A stretch of DNA of 64,000 bases from Lewinellaceae bacterium (GCA_020636445.1 JACJXV010000006.1:56027-120026), one strand, 5' to 3'; positions 8,101 through 16,847 are shown, counted from the first letter of the stretch. Numbers and translations: made by a program. The notes: generated by a model from the letters alone, not told the origin.

Positions 8101-9537
8101 TTATTCCTTCTCTTTCTTTTTCTTCCCCTTGGTGGTAATGACAATTACGCCATCGCGCCCTGCTTCTCCGTATAGGTCAATGGCAGTTTGCCCTTTGAAG
8201 ACTTCAACCTTTTCGATTGAGTCAGGTTTGATGTCATTTAGCTTTTTATCAACATCTCCTCCGTCCATCTTGCCAATAACCTTGCCATCCACGACGAGCA
8301 ATGGCTTTCCTTCACTTTTTGCAGTAGCAGTTGCCTTTGGATTGAAGGTAAGGCTATCGGCATATATCTTGGTCGAGTCGCCATCTACGGCAATGGTCAC
8401 TTTACCCTTGGCGGAAAGCATCGGCGGAGGAACGGTATCCTGGCGTACCGGTAAGGGTTCCAAATCCAACTGGTCTTTGCTGGTGGGTATTTCCCTGGTA
8501 CTTTCTGCACGATTCAAAACTGACGCATCGGCCTTTTTATTCGGAGTCGGCGTTGTAAACGCTGCAGCTGGTGCATTACTGAGCTGTTCCTTATCTGCTT
8601 TGATCGTCACGCTCGGCAACGCAGCAACCTGCTCTTGTACTGTACCTTCCGCAATTACCTCAAAGGAGAACAAGGTTAGTAATACCCCAACAATCGGCAG
8701 TGAAAGCGCATAGCGGATTAATTGCCAGGAGGTGTTCCGGTTGCGTCCCAACATGCGGAGGCGCTCCGTTAACTGCGCAGCAAACAAATGTAAGCCTGGC
8801 GCGGGAGCAACCATCGTCGGCTGCCGGGTCAGAAGGGAAGCATACTGAAAGGCATTATTTCCCTGCTTGACAACAGCGGCATCTGCCTCATATTCGTGTA
8901 CTTCCCGCAAGCATTGCCGCCATTTGTAAACCAGGGGGTTAAACCAATGTAGTGATACCCATATCTCCATCCACAACAAATCCCAGCTGTGGCGACGCCG
9001 GATATGAGTAAGTTCATGCTGGAGGATAGCTTCCTTCAGCTCCTCCCCTTCCGGTTGTAAAACGTACTGAAAGAAAGAAGCTACCGGAAAATTCCCCGGA
9101 ACGAGGACTCGGGTCCATCCTGCTTGTTTCTCTTGAGGTTGGCGACTAATGAACAGCCATAACCGCAGATACTGGACGGCCAGGCTGATCAGGGCAATGG
9201 CTACTCCAATCCAGTAAACCAGCACAATAATTTCGGCGATACTAGGTAGCAGGGCTTCCGTAATAGACGTGGGCTCTCCCTGATTACTATAGAGAGTCAT
9301 AAACTGCTGCCAGGTAAGGGTCCAATGCTCACTTCCGGAGGCTGTTCCCGCCGGGGAAGTCACTGAAAACTGTGCTGCCGGAATAAGCCAACAGAGCGCT
9401 GGTAATAACAATAAATAGCTGCGATTTACCCCAAAAAAGGTCAACCGCCGTAAACTGCTTTCATATATGGCATAAAACAAGGTCAATCCAAGCAGCATAC
9501 CTGCCAGCTCAATTGCACCGGGCCAATTCATTTCCAT
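8101..9537 (-). CDS. BlaR1-like M56 family membrane metallopeptidase with C-terminal TonB-receptor plug domain
   Basis: The M56 family couples membrane sensing to proteolysis; with BlaI it relieves repression of target genes. Four hydrophobic segments occupy about residues 5-130 and 270-290. The zinc motif HELTH is at 174-178, followed by the cytosolic peptidase part. The tail (from about 395) has KPLLVVDGKVIG and ends in EAGRDGVIVITTKG, which is the plug domain of SusC/TonB receptors without a barrel. BlaR1's penicillin-binding sensor is absent. It is 37 bases downstream of the BlaI-type repressor gene in one operon. The signal is unknown; the plug domain probably contacts an envelope partner. 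Confidence 0.9.
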   Translation of the reverse strand: MEMNWPGAIELAGMLLGLTLFYAIYESSLRRLTFFGVNRSYLLLLPALCWLIPAAQFSVTSPAGTASGSEHWTLTWQQFMTLYSNQGEPTSITEALLPSIAEIIVLVYWIGVAIALISLAVQYLRLWLFISRQPQEKQAGWTRVLVPGNFPVASFFQYVLQPEGEELKEAILQHELTHIRRRHSWDLLWMEIWVSLHWFNPLVYKWRQCLREVHEYEADAAVVKQGNNAFQYASLLTRQPTMVAPAPGLHLFAAQLTERLRMLGRNRNTSWQLIRYALSLPIVGVLLTLFSFEVIAEGTVQEQVAALPSVTIKADKEQLSNAPAAAFTTPTPNKKADASVLNRAESTREIPTSKDQLDLEPLPVRQDTVPPPMLSAKGKVTIAVDGDSTKIYADSLTFNPKATATAKSEGKPLLVVDGKVIGKMDGGDVDKKLNDIKPDSIEKVEVFKGQTAIDLYGEAGRDGVIVITTKGKKKKEKE

Positions 9538-9574
9538 GGTCTTTGTTTTTTCATTACTCCGGGAAGGGGTGATT

Positions 9575-9934
9575 TCAATTTTTCTTTTTCAGTTCCGCCA
9601 GCAAGCGTTCAATTTCAGCCGGATCTGCGTTATCGTTTTCCAGAAAAAATGAAAGCAATTGCCGGGGTGATCCCCCGAAGTAATCGTTGAGTAATTCTGT
9701 TGCTACACTGCGTCCGTAATTTTCCTTCTCGAGAACTGGAAAATACCGGTACGTTTTCCCAAAAGATTCATGCCCTACCAGACCTTCTCCTTCCAACTTC
9801 CGGACAATCGACGAGACCGTTGTAACGGGAGGCTGTGGGGCTGGCAAATCGTCCATAATGTCGCGTACAAAGGCCTTTCCACGCGCCCAGAGGATTTGCA
9901 TAACTTGCTCTTCTTTGTCAGTTAACTTTCTCAT
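9575..9934 (-). CDS. BlaI/MecI/CopY family transcriptional repressor
   Basis: This 119-residue winged-helix protein begins with the family pattern LTDKEEQVMQILWARG and has the VTTVSSIVRKLEGEGLV recognition helix region (about 38-54). It should bind as a dimer to palindromic operators and be cleaved or released by the M56 partner encoded next. The start at 9934 is fixed by homology to the family N-terminus. A palindrome between the promoter elements just upstream is the likely autoregulatory operator. Confidence 0.93.
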   Translation of the reverse strand: MRKLTDKEEQVMQILWARGKAFVRDIMDDLPAPQPPVTTVSSIVRKLEGEGLVGHESFGKTYRYFPVLEKENYGRSVATELLNDYFGGSPRQLLSFFLENDNADPAEIERLLAELKKKN

Positions 9935-9938
9935 GACT

Positions 9939-9968
9939 CAAAGATACAACTATTTTTTAGTTATTCAA
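9939..9968 (-). promoter_or_regulatory. promoter of the blaI-like/M56 operon with overlapping operator palindrome
   Basis: Read on the minus strand, TTG (9968-9966), a 19-base spacer and TATCTTTG (9946-9939) match the Bacteroidota -33/-7 consensus. The spacer contains the perfect palindrome AACTA-TTTTT-TAGTT (9948-9962), well placed for BlaI binding. The -7 element ends only 4 bases before the ATG, so the transcript may be leaderless. Confidence 0.65.
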
Positions 9969-10069
9969 CTATTTTTTCGTTATTCAACGAAATTTTCGTT
10001 GTCCTTGTTTTTCCTCCCCTCCATAAAAGAGGTTATTTTGCAGTGAGCAATTGGAAAATGACGCCATAC

Positions 10070-10167
10070 GAGCAACGAGTAACGAGTAACGAGTAACGAG
10101 CAACGAGTAACGAGCAACGAGTAACGAGCAACGAGTAACGAGTAACGAGTAACGAGTAACGAGTAAC
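10070..10167. repeat. 14-unit heptamer tandem repeat GAG(T/C)AAC
   Basis: Fourteen uninterrupted 7-bp units, ten GAGTAAC and four GAGCAAC, end 7 bases before the start codon at 10175 and so occupy the promoter/5' leader of the flavoprotein gene. The reverse complement has no stop in any frame (it would encode a VTRYSLL repeat), which explains spurious minus-strand frames here. Confidence 0.95.
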
Positions 10168-10174
10168 GAAAATA

Positions 10175-11392
10175 ATGAAACGAATTATCGTCATTGGCGG
10201 AGGTGCTGCCGGTTTTTTCGGAGCGATCCGGGCAGCCGAATGCGACCCCACCGCAGAAGTGATCATATTGGAGCGAGGACGGGAGGTCTTGCAAAAGGTC
10301 AGGGTTTCCGGTGGTGGCCGCTGCAATGTCACGCATGCCTGCTTTGTGCCCCGCGATTTGGCCAAGAACTATCCCCGGGGTGAACGGGAGTTACTGGGGC
10401 CCTTTAATCGCTTTGCCTGTGGCGATACGCTCGACTGGTTTGCCAAGCGCGGCGTGGAAACCAAAGCCGAAGCCGACGGGCGTATTTTTCCCATCACTGA
10501 TTCTTCCGAAACCATCATTGAGTGTCTACTGCGCGCAGCGCAGCAAGCAGGAGTTAGTGTAAAGCTCCACCAACGGGTAGATCGGTTGGAACCTCCGAAG
10601 GAGCCCGGAGCTCCCTGGCGAATTGGCACGCCGGATCGCACCTGGCAAGCCGACCGGGTGCTGCTTACCTCTGGTTCCAATCCGGCTATCTGGAAAGCCC
10701 TGGGTGCTATGGGGCATACCATTATTCCTCCGGTTCCTTCTCTTTTTACCTTTAATTGTAAGGATATCCGACTCCGGGAGTTATTAGGTGTATCCGTCGA
10801 CTTTGCCGAGGTCACGGTCAAAGAAATTCCTCCGCTGCAGGCTGCGGGGCCGCTGCTCATCACCCATTGGGGATTTAGTGGGCCGGGGATTTTGCGACTA
10901 AGTGCCTGGGGAGCCCGCCTATTAGCCGAGCGCCAATACCGGTTCACCCTGGTGGTGAATTGGTTGGCCAGCACACCGGCTGAGGCGTATGAGGAACTTA
11001 TGTTCCTGAAAAATTCCCAAGGTAAACGCCAGGTTGCCGCCCATGCGTTTGGCAATTTACCCCAACGGCTATGGCGCAAGCTGGTCACCGCAGCAGCTAT
11101 CCCTGCTGAGCGACGCTGGGCAGACATGACCAAACATGAGGGTCTGGCGCTGGCTCAGGAACTCACTCAGGGGCATTACGCCATCAATGGCAAAAGTACC
11201 TTCAAAGAAGAATTTGTGACAGCAGGGGGCATTGATCTGAAGGAGGTTAACTTCAAGCGATTCGAAAGTAAGCTATTTCCTGGATTGTACTTCGCGGGCG
11301 AAGTATTGGACATCGATGCCATTACCGGTGGGTTTAACTTCCAGGCAGCCTGGACGGGTGGATACATAGCCGGTGAAGCGATGGCCGAATAA
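10175..11392 (+). CDS. HI0933-type NAD(P)/FAD-dependent oxidoreductase (BaiN/RdsA-like)
   Basis: This is a 405-residue flavoprotein with the N-terminal dinucleotide motif GGGAAGFFGA at residues 8-17 and the C-terminal FAD motif GLYFAGEVLDIDAITGGFNFQ near 370-390, both diagnostic for the HI0933 (YhiN) family. Members have been linked to flavin-dependent reductions, but the substrate in this organism is unknown. It is cytoplasmic, and it is one gene with its own leader made of a 14-unit heptad tract. Repeat-number change could alter its expression (inference). Confidence 0.88.
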   Translation: MKRIIVIGGGAAGFFGAIRAAECDPTAEVIILERGREVLQKVRVSGGGRCNVTHACFVPRDLAKNYPRGERELLGPFNRFACGDTLDWFAKRGVETKAEADGRIFPITDSSETIIECLLRAAQQAGVSVKLHQRVDRLEPPKEPGAPWRIGTPDRTWQADRVLLTSGSNPAIWKALGAMGHTIIPPVPSLFTFNCKDIRLRELLGVSVDFAEVTVKEIPPLQAAGPLLITHWGFSGPGILRLSAWGARLLAERQYRFTLVVNWLASTPAEAYEELMFLKNSQGKRQVAAHAFGNLPQRLWRKLVTAAAIPAERRWADMTKHEGLALAQELTQGHYAINGKSTFKEEFVTAGGIDLKEVNFKRFESKLFPGLYFAGEVLDIDAITGGFNFQAAWTGGYIAGEAMAE

Positions 11393-11463
11393 GGCAAAAA
11401 GGCTTTGCGTGAAACCAGGAAGTAGTCCTGTTTGGGGAAACATTCATTTTGCTCGCCATGACG

Positions 11464-12654
11464 CTACGAACCCAATTGAACTCGTGCCTTCCTTTTGCGC
11501 ATGGCCCAAAGCCCGAGTAAAGGTCCTGAAGCCAGCAGTACCATCATCCCGCCGGCATTACCCGCGGCAAATGCCCCGTTCAGCAATTGAATACTAAATA
11601 TGGTAATGGCAAAGCCGATAGAGTTGACAATGGTCAGTGCGGAACCTACGTATTCCCGGGGAGCCGTTTGCGCAACCAGCGTAGAAAACTGCGGAGAATC
11701 ACCAACTACTGCAAACCCCCAAAGGAGCAAAAGCCCTAAAACCAAATGGGAAGGCAGTGCTGGAACAATAATCGATACCACGCAGCATATCCCCGAAACC
11801 AATAGCATCCAGCGGGCCACCCAGGCACTACCCTTCCGCAAAGCAAAGTACCCACCAAGGACACAACCCAGGGCGCCCATGGCAATTACGCCAAATGACC
11901 ACCCGGAAAGCGCAGCACCTGATTTAGAACCATATCGTTGTAATATCACCGGAACAAAAGCCCAAAAAGCATATAACTCCCACATATGCCCGAAATAGCC
12001 GAATGCCGCTGCCCGAAATTCAGGGAAGCGAAAAATAGCCGCAAGTGCCCGGGGATCAAATCGCGCTCCCTTTTGCCGATGCGGTCCGTCTGGAATGGCT
12101 AACCCTACCAATAAACCTCCTGCTGCAGCAATTCCTGCCACGCCGTACAAAACAAACCGCCAGTCCAGCTGTGCCGCCTGACTGCGTAGCAAATGCGGAA
12201 AAGCCGTTCCTAAAACCAGCGCTCCCACCAGAAAGCCTAACGCTTTCCCTAAGTCACGGGCAAACCAGTCAGCCGAAATTTTCATCCCGATGGGATAAAT
12301 ACCTGCCAGAAAAAACCCAGTAAGAAAACGCCATAAAAACAGCTGCCCAAAACCATCAGCCAGGGTAGCTACTGCCAATGTACACCCAGCTCCCAGCCAG
12401 GCGCAAACCCAAAATACCCGGGAAGGCGAAAAGCGATCGGCTATCACCAGCAACGCAAAAACCAGCGTGCCCAGGATAAATCCGAATTGCACGGCTGCCG
12501 TCAAATGCCCCAGGGCACTTGCCGGAAGGGAAAATGCTTGTTGCAATTCCGGCATGATCGCATTGCCGGCAAACCATAGCGAAGTACCCGCAAATTGGGC
12601 TATGACAATTGCCGGGAGCAAATATAGCGGCCGTTTCAGGTCTTGCGCAGTCAT
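11464..12654 (-). CDS. MFS transporter
   Basis: The protein has 396 residues and about twelve hydrophobic helices, with the major-facilitator layout of two six-helix halves. The loop between helices 2 and 3 (VIADRFSPSRVFW) corresponds to motif A. The N-terminus (FAGTSLWFAGNAIMPEL) resembles the CynX/NimT-like part of the superfamily. Substrate cannot be assigned. It starts 13 bases after the rluA-family gene on the same strand, so the two form an operon, though no functional link is obvious. Confidence 0.85.
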   Translation of the reverse strand: MTAQDLKRPLYLLPAIVIAQFAGTSLWFAGNAIMPELQQAFSLPASALGHLTAAVQFGFILGTLVFALLVIADRFSPSRVFWVCAWLGAGCTLAVATLADGFGQLFLWRFLTGFFLAGIYPIGMKISADWFARDLGKALGFLVGALVLGTAFPHLLRSQAAQLDWRFVLYGVAGIAAAGGLLVGLAIPDGPHRQKGARFDPRALAAIFRFPEFRAAAFGYFGHMWELYAFWAFVPVILQRYGSKSGAALSGWSFGVIAMGALGCVLGGYFALRKGSAWVARWMLLVSGICCVVSIIVPALPSHLVLGLLLLWGFAVVGDSPQFSTLVAQTAPREYVGSALTIVNSIGFAITIFSIQLLNGAFAAGNAGGMMVLLASGPLLGLWAMRKRKARVQLGS

Positions 12655-12667
12655 AGGGCCAGGTAAA

Positions 12668-13363
12668 TCACTCCATTAATACAGCCTCCATAGGCCGCCA
12701 CCAGCGCGTATCCGGAGCATCGGCGGTAATGAGTACCGGTTCTTTCTTAACGGGATGTATAAAGGCCAGGCTGCGGCAGTGCAAACCAATGGAGGCATCG
12801 GATAATGCCTGCGGGTGGCCATATTTGAGATCGCCAATTATCGGAAGACCGACCTTAGCCAGTTGCACGCGGATTTGGTGCGGCCGGCCAGTCAACGGAT
12901 TTACCTTTAGCAGGTACTTTCCTTCAAGATCAACGATCATCTCATACGTCAACTCCGAACGCTTGGCGTCCTTATGCCGGTTGCTGGGCTGGTCCAGCGC
13001 CTTGGCAATATTGCGGTTGGTATCCTTATCGATGTAGTGAACCAGGGTTCCTACTAAGGGATCCGGGCGATCATCAACAATTGCCCAATACGTCTTTTCT
13101 ATCTGCCGCTCCCGAAAAAGCTCATTCATGCGCGACAATGCTTTCGACGTACGCGCAAAAACTACTACCCCACTAACTGGTCGATCAAGACGGTGAACTG
13201 TTCCGAGGAAAACATCTCCCGGTTTCTGGTAGCGATGCTTGATATATTCTTTAACCATGTCCGCTAAAGTGGTGTCGCCGGTGTCGTCGCCTTGAACCAA
13301 GACTCCGGCGGGCTTGTTCACCGCAATAAGATGGTTATCTTCGTAAATGACCGTTAAATTCAT
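12668..13363 (-). CDS. RluA family pseudouridine synthase
   Basis: This enzyme isomerises specific uridines in rRNA or tRNA to pseudouridine. The catalytic motif HRLD (Asp60) and the fold around PLTGRPHQIRVQL (about 170) are clear. I placed the start at the ATG at 13363 (231 residues, beginning MNLTVIYEDNHL): the longer frame from 13555 would run through the mqnD gene on the other strand and adds non-homologous sequence. No S4 domain is present, as in RluA/TruC-like members. It is divergent from mqnD, with only 28 bases between starts. Confidence 0.9.
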   Translation of the reverse strand: MNLTVIYEDNHLIAVNKPAGVLVQGDDTGDTTLADMVKEYIKHRYQKPGDVFLGTVHRLDRPVSGVVVFARTSKALSRMNELFRERQIEKTYWAIVDDRPDPLVGTLVHYIDKDTNRNIAKALDQPSNRHKDAKRSELTYEMIVDLEGKYLLKVNPLTGRPHQIRVQLAKVGLPIIGDLKYGHPQALSDASIGLHCRSLAFIHPVKKEPVLITADAPDTRWWRPMEAVLME

Positions 13364-13391
13364 ATGTACTTTCAAAGTAAGCGGTAAAGAT

Positions 13392-14222
13392 ATGAAATTA
13401 AGTCTTGGCTTCTCTCCTTGTCCGAATGACACCTTTATTTTTGATGCCCTGGTCCATGATAAGATCGATACCGAGGGGTTGTCTTTCGAAGTAATTCTGG
13501 CAGACGTGGAAGAATTAAATCGCCTGGCTTTTGCCGGCGAGCTCGATATTACCAAACTGAGTTACCACGCGTTTGCCCATCTGGCCGACCAATATGTGTT
13601 ACTGGATGCCGGCAGTGCGCTGGGAAATAATTGCGGCCCGCTTTTGATCGCCCGCAAGCCGATAGCGCTGGAGGAAGTTCCCGGCTTGCGCGTTGCCATT
13701 CCGGGAAAATATACCACAGCAAACTTCCTTCTGGGACTAGCATTTCCGGATTTAACACAAAAAACCGAGTACTTATTTTCGGAAATTGAACGTGCAGTAC
13801 TTGAGGGAGAGGTGGATGCAGGGCTGATCATTCACGAAAATCGCTTCACCTATGCAGAAAAGGGGTTACACAAGGTAATCGACCTTGGGGAATTTTGGGA
13901 AAGCACTACCCAAATGCCGATTCCCCTGGGCGGCATCGTTACCCGCCGTGCGCTGCCGGAAAGCATCCAGGCGAAGGTAAACCGGGTGCTGGCCCGCAGT
14001 GTAGCATTTGCCCTCGACCATCCAAAAGAAAGCCTGCCTTATGTGCGGGATCATGCGCAGGAAATGGATGAAGAAGTGATGTACCAGCACATCCATCTTT
14101 ACGTCAATGACTTTACCAGAGACCTGGGCCCCCAGGGGCGGGCCGCTGTTTCCCATTTGTTCGAAACAGCATGGCAGAAAAATCTCATTCCGCCAGCCAG
14201 GGAATCTATTTTCCTGTCCTAG
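13392..14222 (+). CDS. mqnD: 1,4-dihydroxy-6-naphthoate synthase MqnD (futalosine menaquinone pathway)
   Basis: MqnD converts cyclic dehypoxanthinyl futalosine to 1,4-dihydroxy-6-naphthoate. The family N-terminus LSLGFSPCPNDTF and the EVILADVEELN, ELDITKLSYHAF and PIPLGGIVTRR segments are present; its length of 276 residues is usual. The start at 13392 is chosen because family conservation begins at MKLSLGF; the in-frame ATG at 13347 would overlap rluA. Together with mqnP (20560-21423) it shows that this organism uses the futalosine rather than the classical Men route. Confidence 0.92.
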   Translation: MKLSLGFSPCPNDTFIFDALVHDKIDTEGLSFEVILADVEELNRLAFAGELDITKLSYHAFAHLADQYVLLDAGSALGNNCGPLLIARKPIALEEVPGLRVAIPGKYTTANFLLGLAFPDLTQKTEYLFSEIERAVLEGEVDAGLIIHENRFTYAEKGLHKVIDLGEFWESTTQMPIPLGGIVTRRALPESIQAKVNRVLARSVAFALDHPKESLPYVRDHAQEMDEEVMYQHIHLYVNDFTRDLGPQGRAAVSHLFETAWQKNLIPPARESIFLS

Positions 14223-14267
14223 CCATGTTGCCGGGCGTATATTAGTCAGATAATAGAGCGCTGAATC

Positions 14268-14766
14268 AGGAATGTGCGAAAAATATCCAAATTCATTGTT
14301 TTTCAATATGTTACCGGTTAAATGCCATCAATATTAAACTACACAACAATACTTCTCCTTTTTTTCTTGACAAAAAACTTGCCCGCCTATGGAGGGTTTA
14401 CCCGCCTATGGCGGGAGGAGCAAAAAAATCAAGGCCTGAAGCGCCAGGGCTAAAATGGACCGGCCTTGAAGAAAGATCTGAGTCCTTTTGAAGGTATCGG
14501 TTTCAGGCACTCCGCTGCCGGAAAAAAACTCGCCTTTGCCCTGATAATTTCACTTAACCCATACCGAATTACCGACCACAGGGTGTCCCCCCAACCATCC
14601 GTTTAGGCTCAAACAGTTTTTTTACCCGCCTATGGAGGGCCAAAAAAGATGGTCCTTTCCCAACACTTCGCATAATGCATATCTTTCCTATTTTGAACTC
14701 CTTTAAGAATTAATAATGACTAATTTTCTAATTATCAATACTTAAGAACATCTTTCGTACAACCCT
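14268..14766 (+). mobile_element. diverged non-coding element, family 1, copy 2, with nested palindromes
   Basis: The block occupies most of the 586-base gap between mqnD and the HAD gene. It shares ordered internal blocks with 5909-6470: TTTTTTTCTTGRCAAAAAA, AAAAAAYCAAGGC, GCTAAAATG, CACTSCRCTGCCGGAAARAA and GGCTCAAACA. Its ends, AGGAATGTGCGAAAAATA and the reverse complement of AGGGTTGTACGAAAGATG, are weaker inverted repeats. A double palindrome (CCCGCCTATGG types, 14381-14415) splits the first block, and another is at 14629, so these were added after the element was in place. Confidence 0.6.
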
Positions 14767-14808
14767 AATTAGAAATCAGGATAATATGGATCTCCATTCA
14801 TGCCATTT

Positions 14809-15510
14809 TTATTCAGCCAGCAACAAGCCCGGTAGTGCTGATAATTGTGCTATTTCAAAGGTGGGTTCAGTTTCCGCAGATCGTTCTTTGCCGTTCGGGT
14901 TGTACCAACAGGTAGCCATACCCGCCTGCTGTCCGCCCTGGATATCAGAATAGATATTATCCCCTACCACCAGCACTCTTTCCCTTTCGGGGTTCCCTAC
15001 TTGTGCCAAAACGTAATTAAAATAGGCCGGATCAGGTTTTGCCAGGCCAATTTCATCGGACACCACAATCGCTGAAAAGTAGGAATCTACCTTTAAATGA
15101 GCCAGGCGCCGGCGTTGTACTTCTTTCAGGCCGTTGGTAATCAGGGCCAAACCAAATTGAGAACGCAATTCCTCCAGTAGTTCACGCGCGCCGGGGAGCA
15201 ATTCGGCGAATTGAACGAGGTTATTGAGGAAGCGTGTATTCATTTCCGCAGGATCTGCCGCCCAGCCCAGACCGGCACGTACCAAAAATCGCTCAAAACG
15301 AATCGTACGTAATTGAACCGCACTGATTTTACCGTCCTCGTACTCACGCCAGGTTTCATGGTTACACAACTGATAAAGGGCATACATCCCTTCTCGCTCA
15401 GGGATGGCAACCTCATCGAGTGTCAAGGCAAAAGCACGCCTGGCGGATTGCGAAAAATCCAGCAAGGTATCATCAGCATCAAAAAAAATGAAGTCAAATT
15501 GGCTTTTCAT
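14809..15510 (-). CDS. HAD-superfamily hydrolase, YjjG-like pyrimidine nucleotidase
   Basis: The protein has 233 residues. HAD motif I is FFDADDTLLDF (nucleophile Asp11, acid Asp13); motif II is LALITNG and motif IV VVGDNIYSDIQGG. The DADDTLLDF form is typical of YjjG, which dephosphorylates noncanonical pyrimidine nucleotides; this specificity is inferred. The start at 15510 is preferred over one seven codons upstream because conservation begins right after MKSQFD. It is a single cytoplasmic gene, divergent from ald. Confidence 0.87.
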   Translation of the reverse strand: MKSQFDFIFFDADDTLLDFSQSARRAFALTLDEVAIPEREGMYALYQLCNHETWREYEDGKISAVQLRTIRFERFLVRAGLGWAADPAEMNTRFLNNLVQFAELLPGARELLEELRSQFGLALITNGLKEVQRRRLAHLKVDSYFSAIVVSDEIGLAKPDPAYFNYVLAQVGNPERERVLVVGDNIYSDIQGGQQAGMATCWYNPNGKERSAETEPTFEIAQLSALPGLLLAE

Positions 15511-15645
15511 CACACCTGGAAATATTAGCAAAAAACACTATATAGTACAGATCCCCAAAAGAACCCTGATATCAGGAAGATGCAAAAGTAAGAGAAAAGC
15601 CCGGAGCAAAGCTCCCTGTGTTAAAATAACTCCTGCAAAATTCAG

Positions 15646-15676
15646 CTAGAAATCTAGAAGCATTTTGGTATTTTTG
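15646..15676 (+). promoter_or_regulatory. ald promoter with upstream palindrome
   Basis: TATTTTTG at 15669-15676 fits the TAnnTTTG consensus, 40 bases before the ald start. A perfect 12-bp palindrome CTAGAAATCTAG (15646-15657) lies near the -33 position and could bind a regulator. No clear -33 TTG at the usual spacing is seen. Confidence 0.45.
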
Positions 15677-15716
15677 GGGCGCTTTTTGCATTCCTAACCG
15701 GATAAACTATACCATT

Positions 15717-16829
15717 ATGATTATTGGCGTACCAAAGGAAATTAAATCCAGTGAAAACCGGGTGGCTCTAACCCCTGCCGGAGCTCTCGAATTAACCAAG
15801 CACGGACATACCGTTTACATCCAGGCCTCTGCCGGAGAAAGTAGCGGTTTTTCTGATCAGGAATACTTAGATGCCGGCGCAAAAATCCTCCCCACAATAG
15901 AAGAGGTGTACGCCATTGCTGAAATGATAATCAAGGTTAAAGAACCTATTGAAAGAGAATACAGCCTGATCCGCGAAGATCAGTTGCTATTCACCTATTT
16001 CCACTTTGCCTCTTACGAGCCATTGACCAATGCCATGATTGCCAGTAAAGCAGTCTGCCTGGCTTATGAAACTGTGGAAATGAAGGACGGTTCGTTACCC
16101 TTGTTGGTTCCGATGTCCGAAGTTGCCGGCCGGATGGCGATCCAGGAAGGTGCCAAATACCTGGAAAAACCCGTTAAAGGCCGGGGTGTACTGCTGGGAG
16201 GTGTTCCGGGTGTATCCCCTGGTAAAGTGCTGGTACTGGGCGGCGGAATCGTTGGTACCCAGGCGGCCAAGATGGCTGCTGGCCTTGGCGCACAGGTAAC
16301 CATTATGGACTTGAGCCTTAACCGGCTGCGCTATTTGGCGGATATTATGCCTGCCAATGTCACAACGATGTTTTCCAACGAATACAATATTCGGCAATTA
16401 ATCAAAAACCACGACCTTATTGTCGGCGCTGTGTTGATCCCAGGGGCCAAAGCACCTAAGCTCATCACCCGCGATATGCTAAAGCTCATGCGCCCCGGCA
16501 CTGTCTTGGTAGATGTAGCTGTTGACCAGGGAGGATGTTTTGAAACAACAACTCCGACAACGCACGAAAACCCAACTTTCATTATCGATGATGTGGTGCA
16601 TTACTGCGTTGCCAACATGCCGGGTGCCGTACCTGCCACCTCTACGATTGCACTGACCAACGCTACCCTCCCCTATGCCATTCAGCTGGCTAACAAAGGT
16701 TGGAAACAAGCTTGCCGTGACAGTGACCCACTCAAGAAAGGGCTCAACATCGTCAATGGTAGTGTAGTTTATCAAGGTGTTGCCGAAGCTTTTGGCCTGC
16801 CTTACGAAGATGTTGATCAGTATTTATAA
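15717..16829 (+). CDS. ald: alanine dehydrogenase
   Basis: The enzyme reversibly deaminates L-alanine to pyruvate and ammonia with NAD. The N-terminus MIIGVPKEIKSSENRVALTP is diagnostic; pyruvate-binding Arg15 and Lys75 and catalytic His96 sit at their usual positions. The NAD motif is VLGGGIVG (about 173-180). The length of 370 residues is standard. It is cytoplasmic, monocistronic, and ended by a strong bidirectional terminator 18 bases downstream. Confidence 0.96.
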   Translation: MIIGVPKEIKSSENRVALTPAGALELTKHGHTVYIQASAGESSGFSDQEYLDAGAKILPTIEEVYAIAEMIIKVKEPIEREYSLIREDQLLFTYFHFASYEPLTNAMIASKAVCLAYETVEMKDGSLPLLVPMSEVAGRMAIQEGAKYLEKPVKGRGVLLGGVPGVSPGKVLVLGGGIVGTQAAKMAAGLGAQVTIMDLSLNRLRYLADIMPANVTTMFSNEYNIRQLIKNHDLIVGAVLIPGAKAPKLITRDMLKLMRPGTVLVDVAVDQGGCFETTTPTTHENPTFIIDDVVHYCVANMPGAVPATSTIALTNATLPYAIQLANKGWKQACRDSDPLKKGLNIVNGSVVYQGVAEAFGLPYEDVDQYL

Positions 16830-16847
16830 CGAATACCGGATTGAATA

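Noticed and set aside
10033..10365. Minus-strand open frames encoding VTRYSLL-type peptide repeats
   Set aside because: They arise because the heptamer GTTACTC has no stop in any frame; they overlap the flavoprotein gene and have no homology-like content.
13364..13555. N-terminal extension of the RluA-family gene
   Set aside because: The extra 64 codons run antisense through the conserved mqnD start and have no family similarity.
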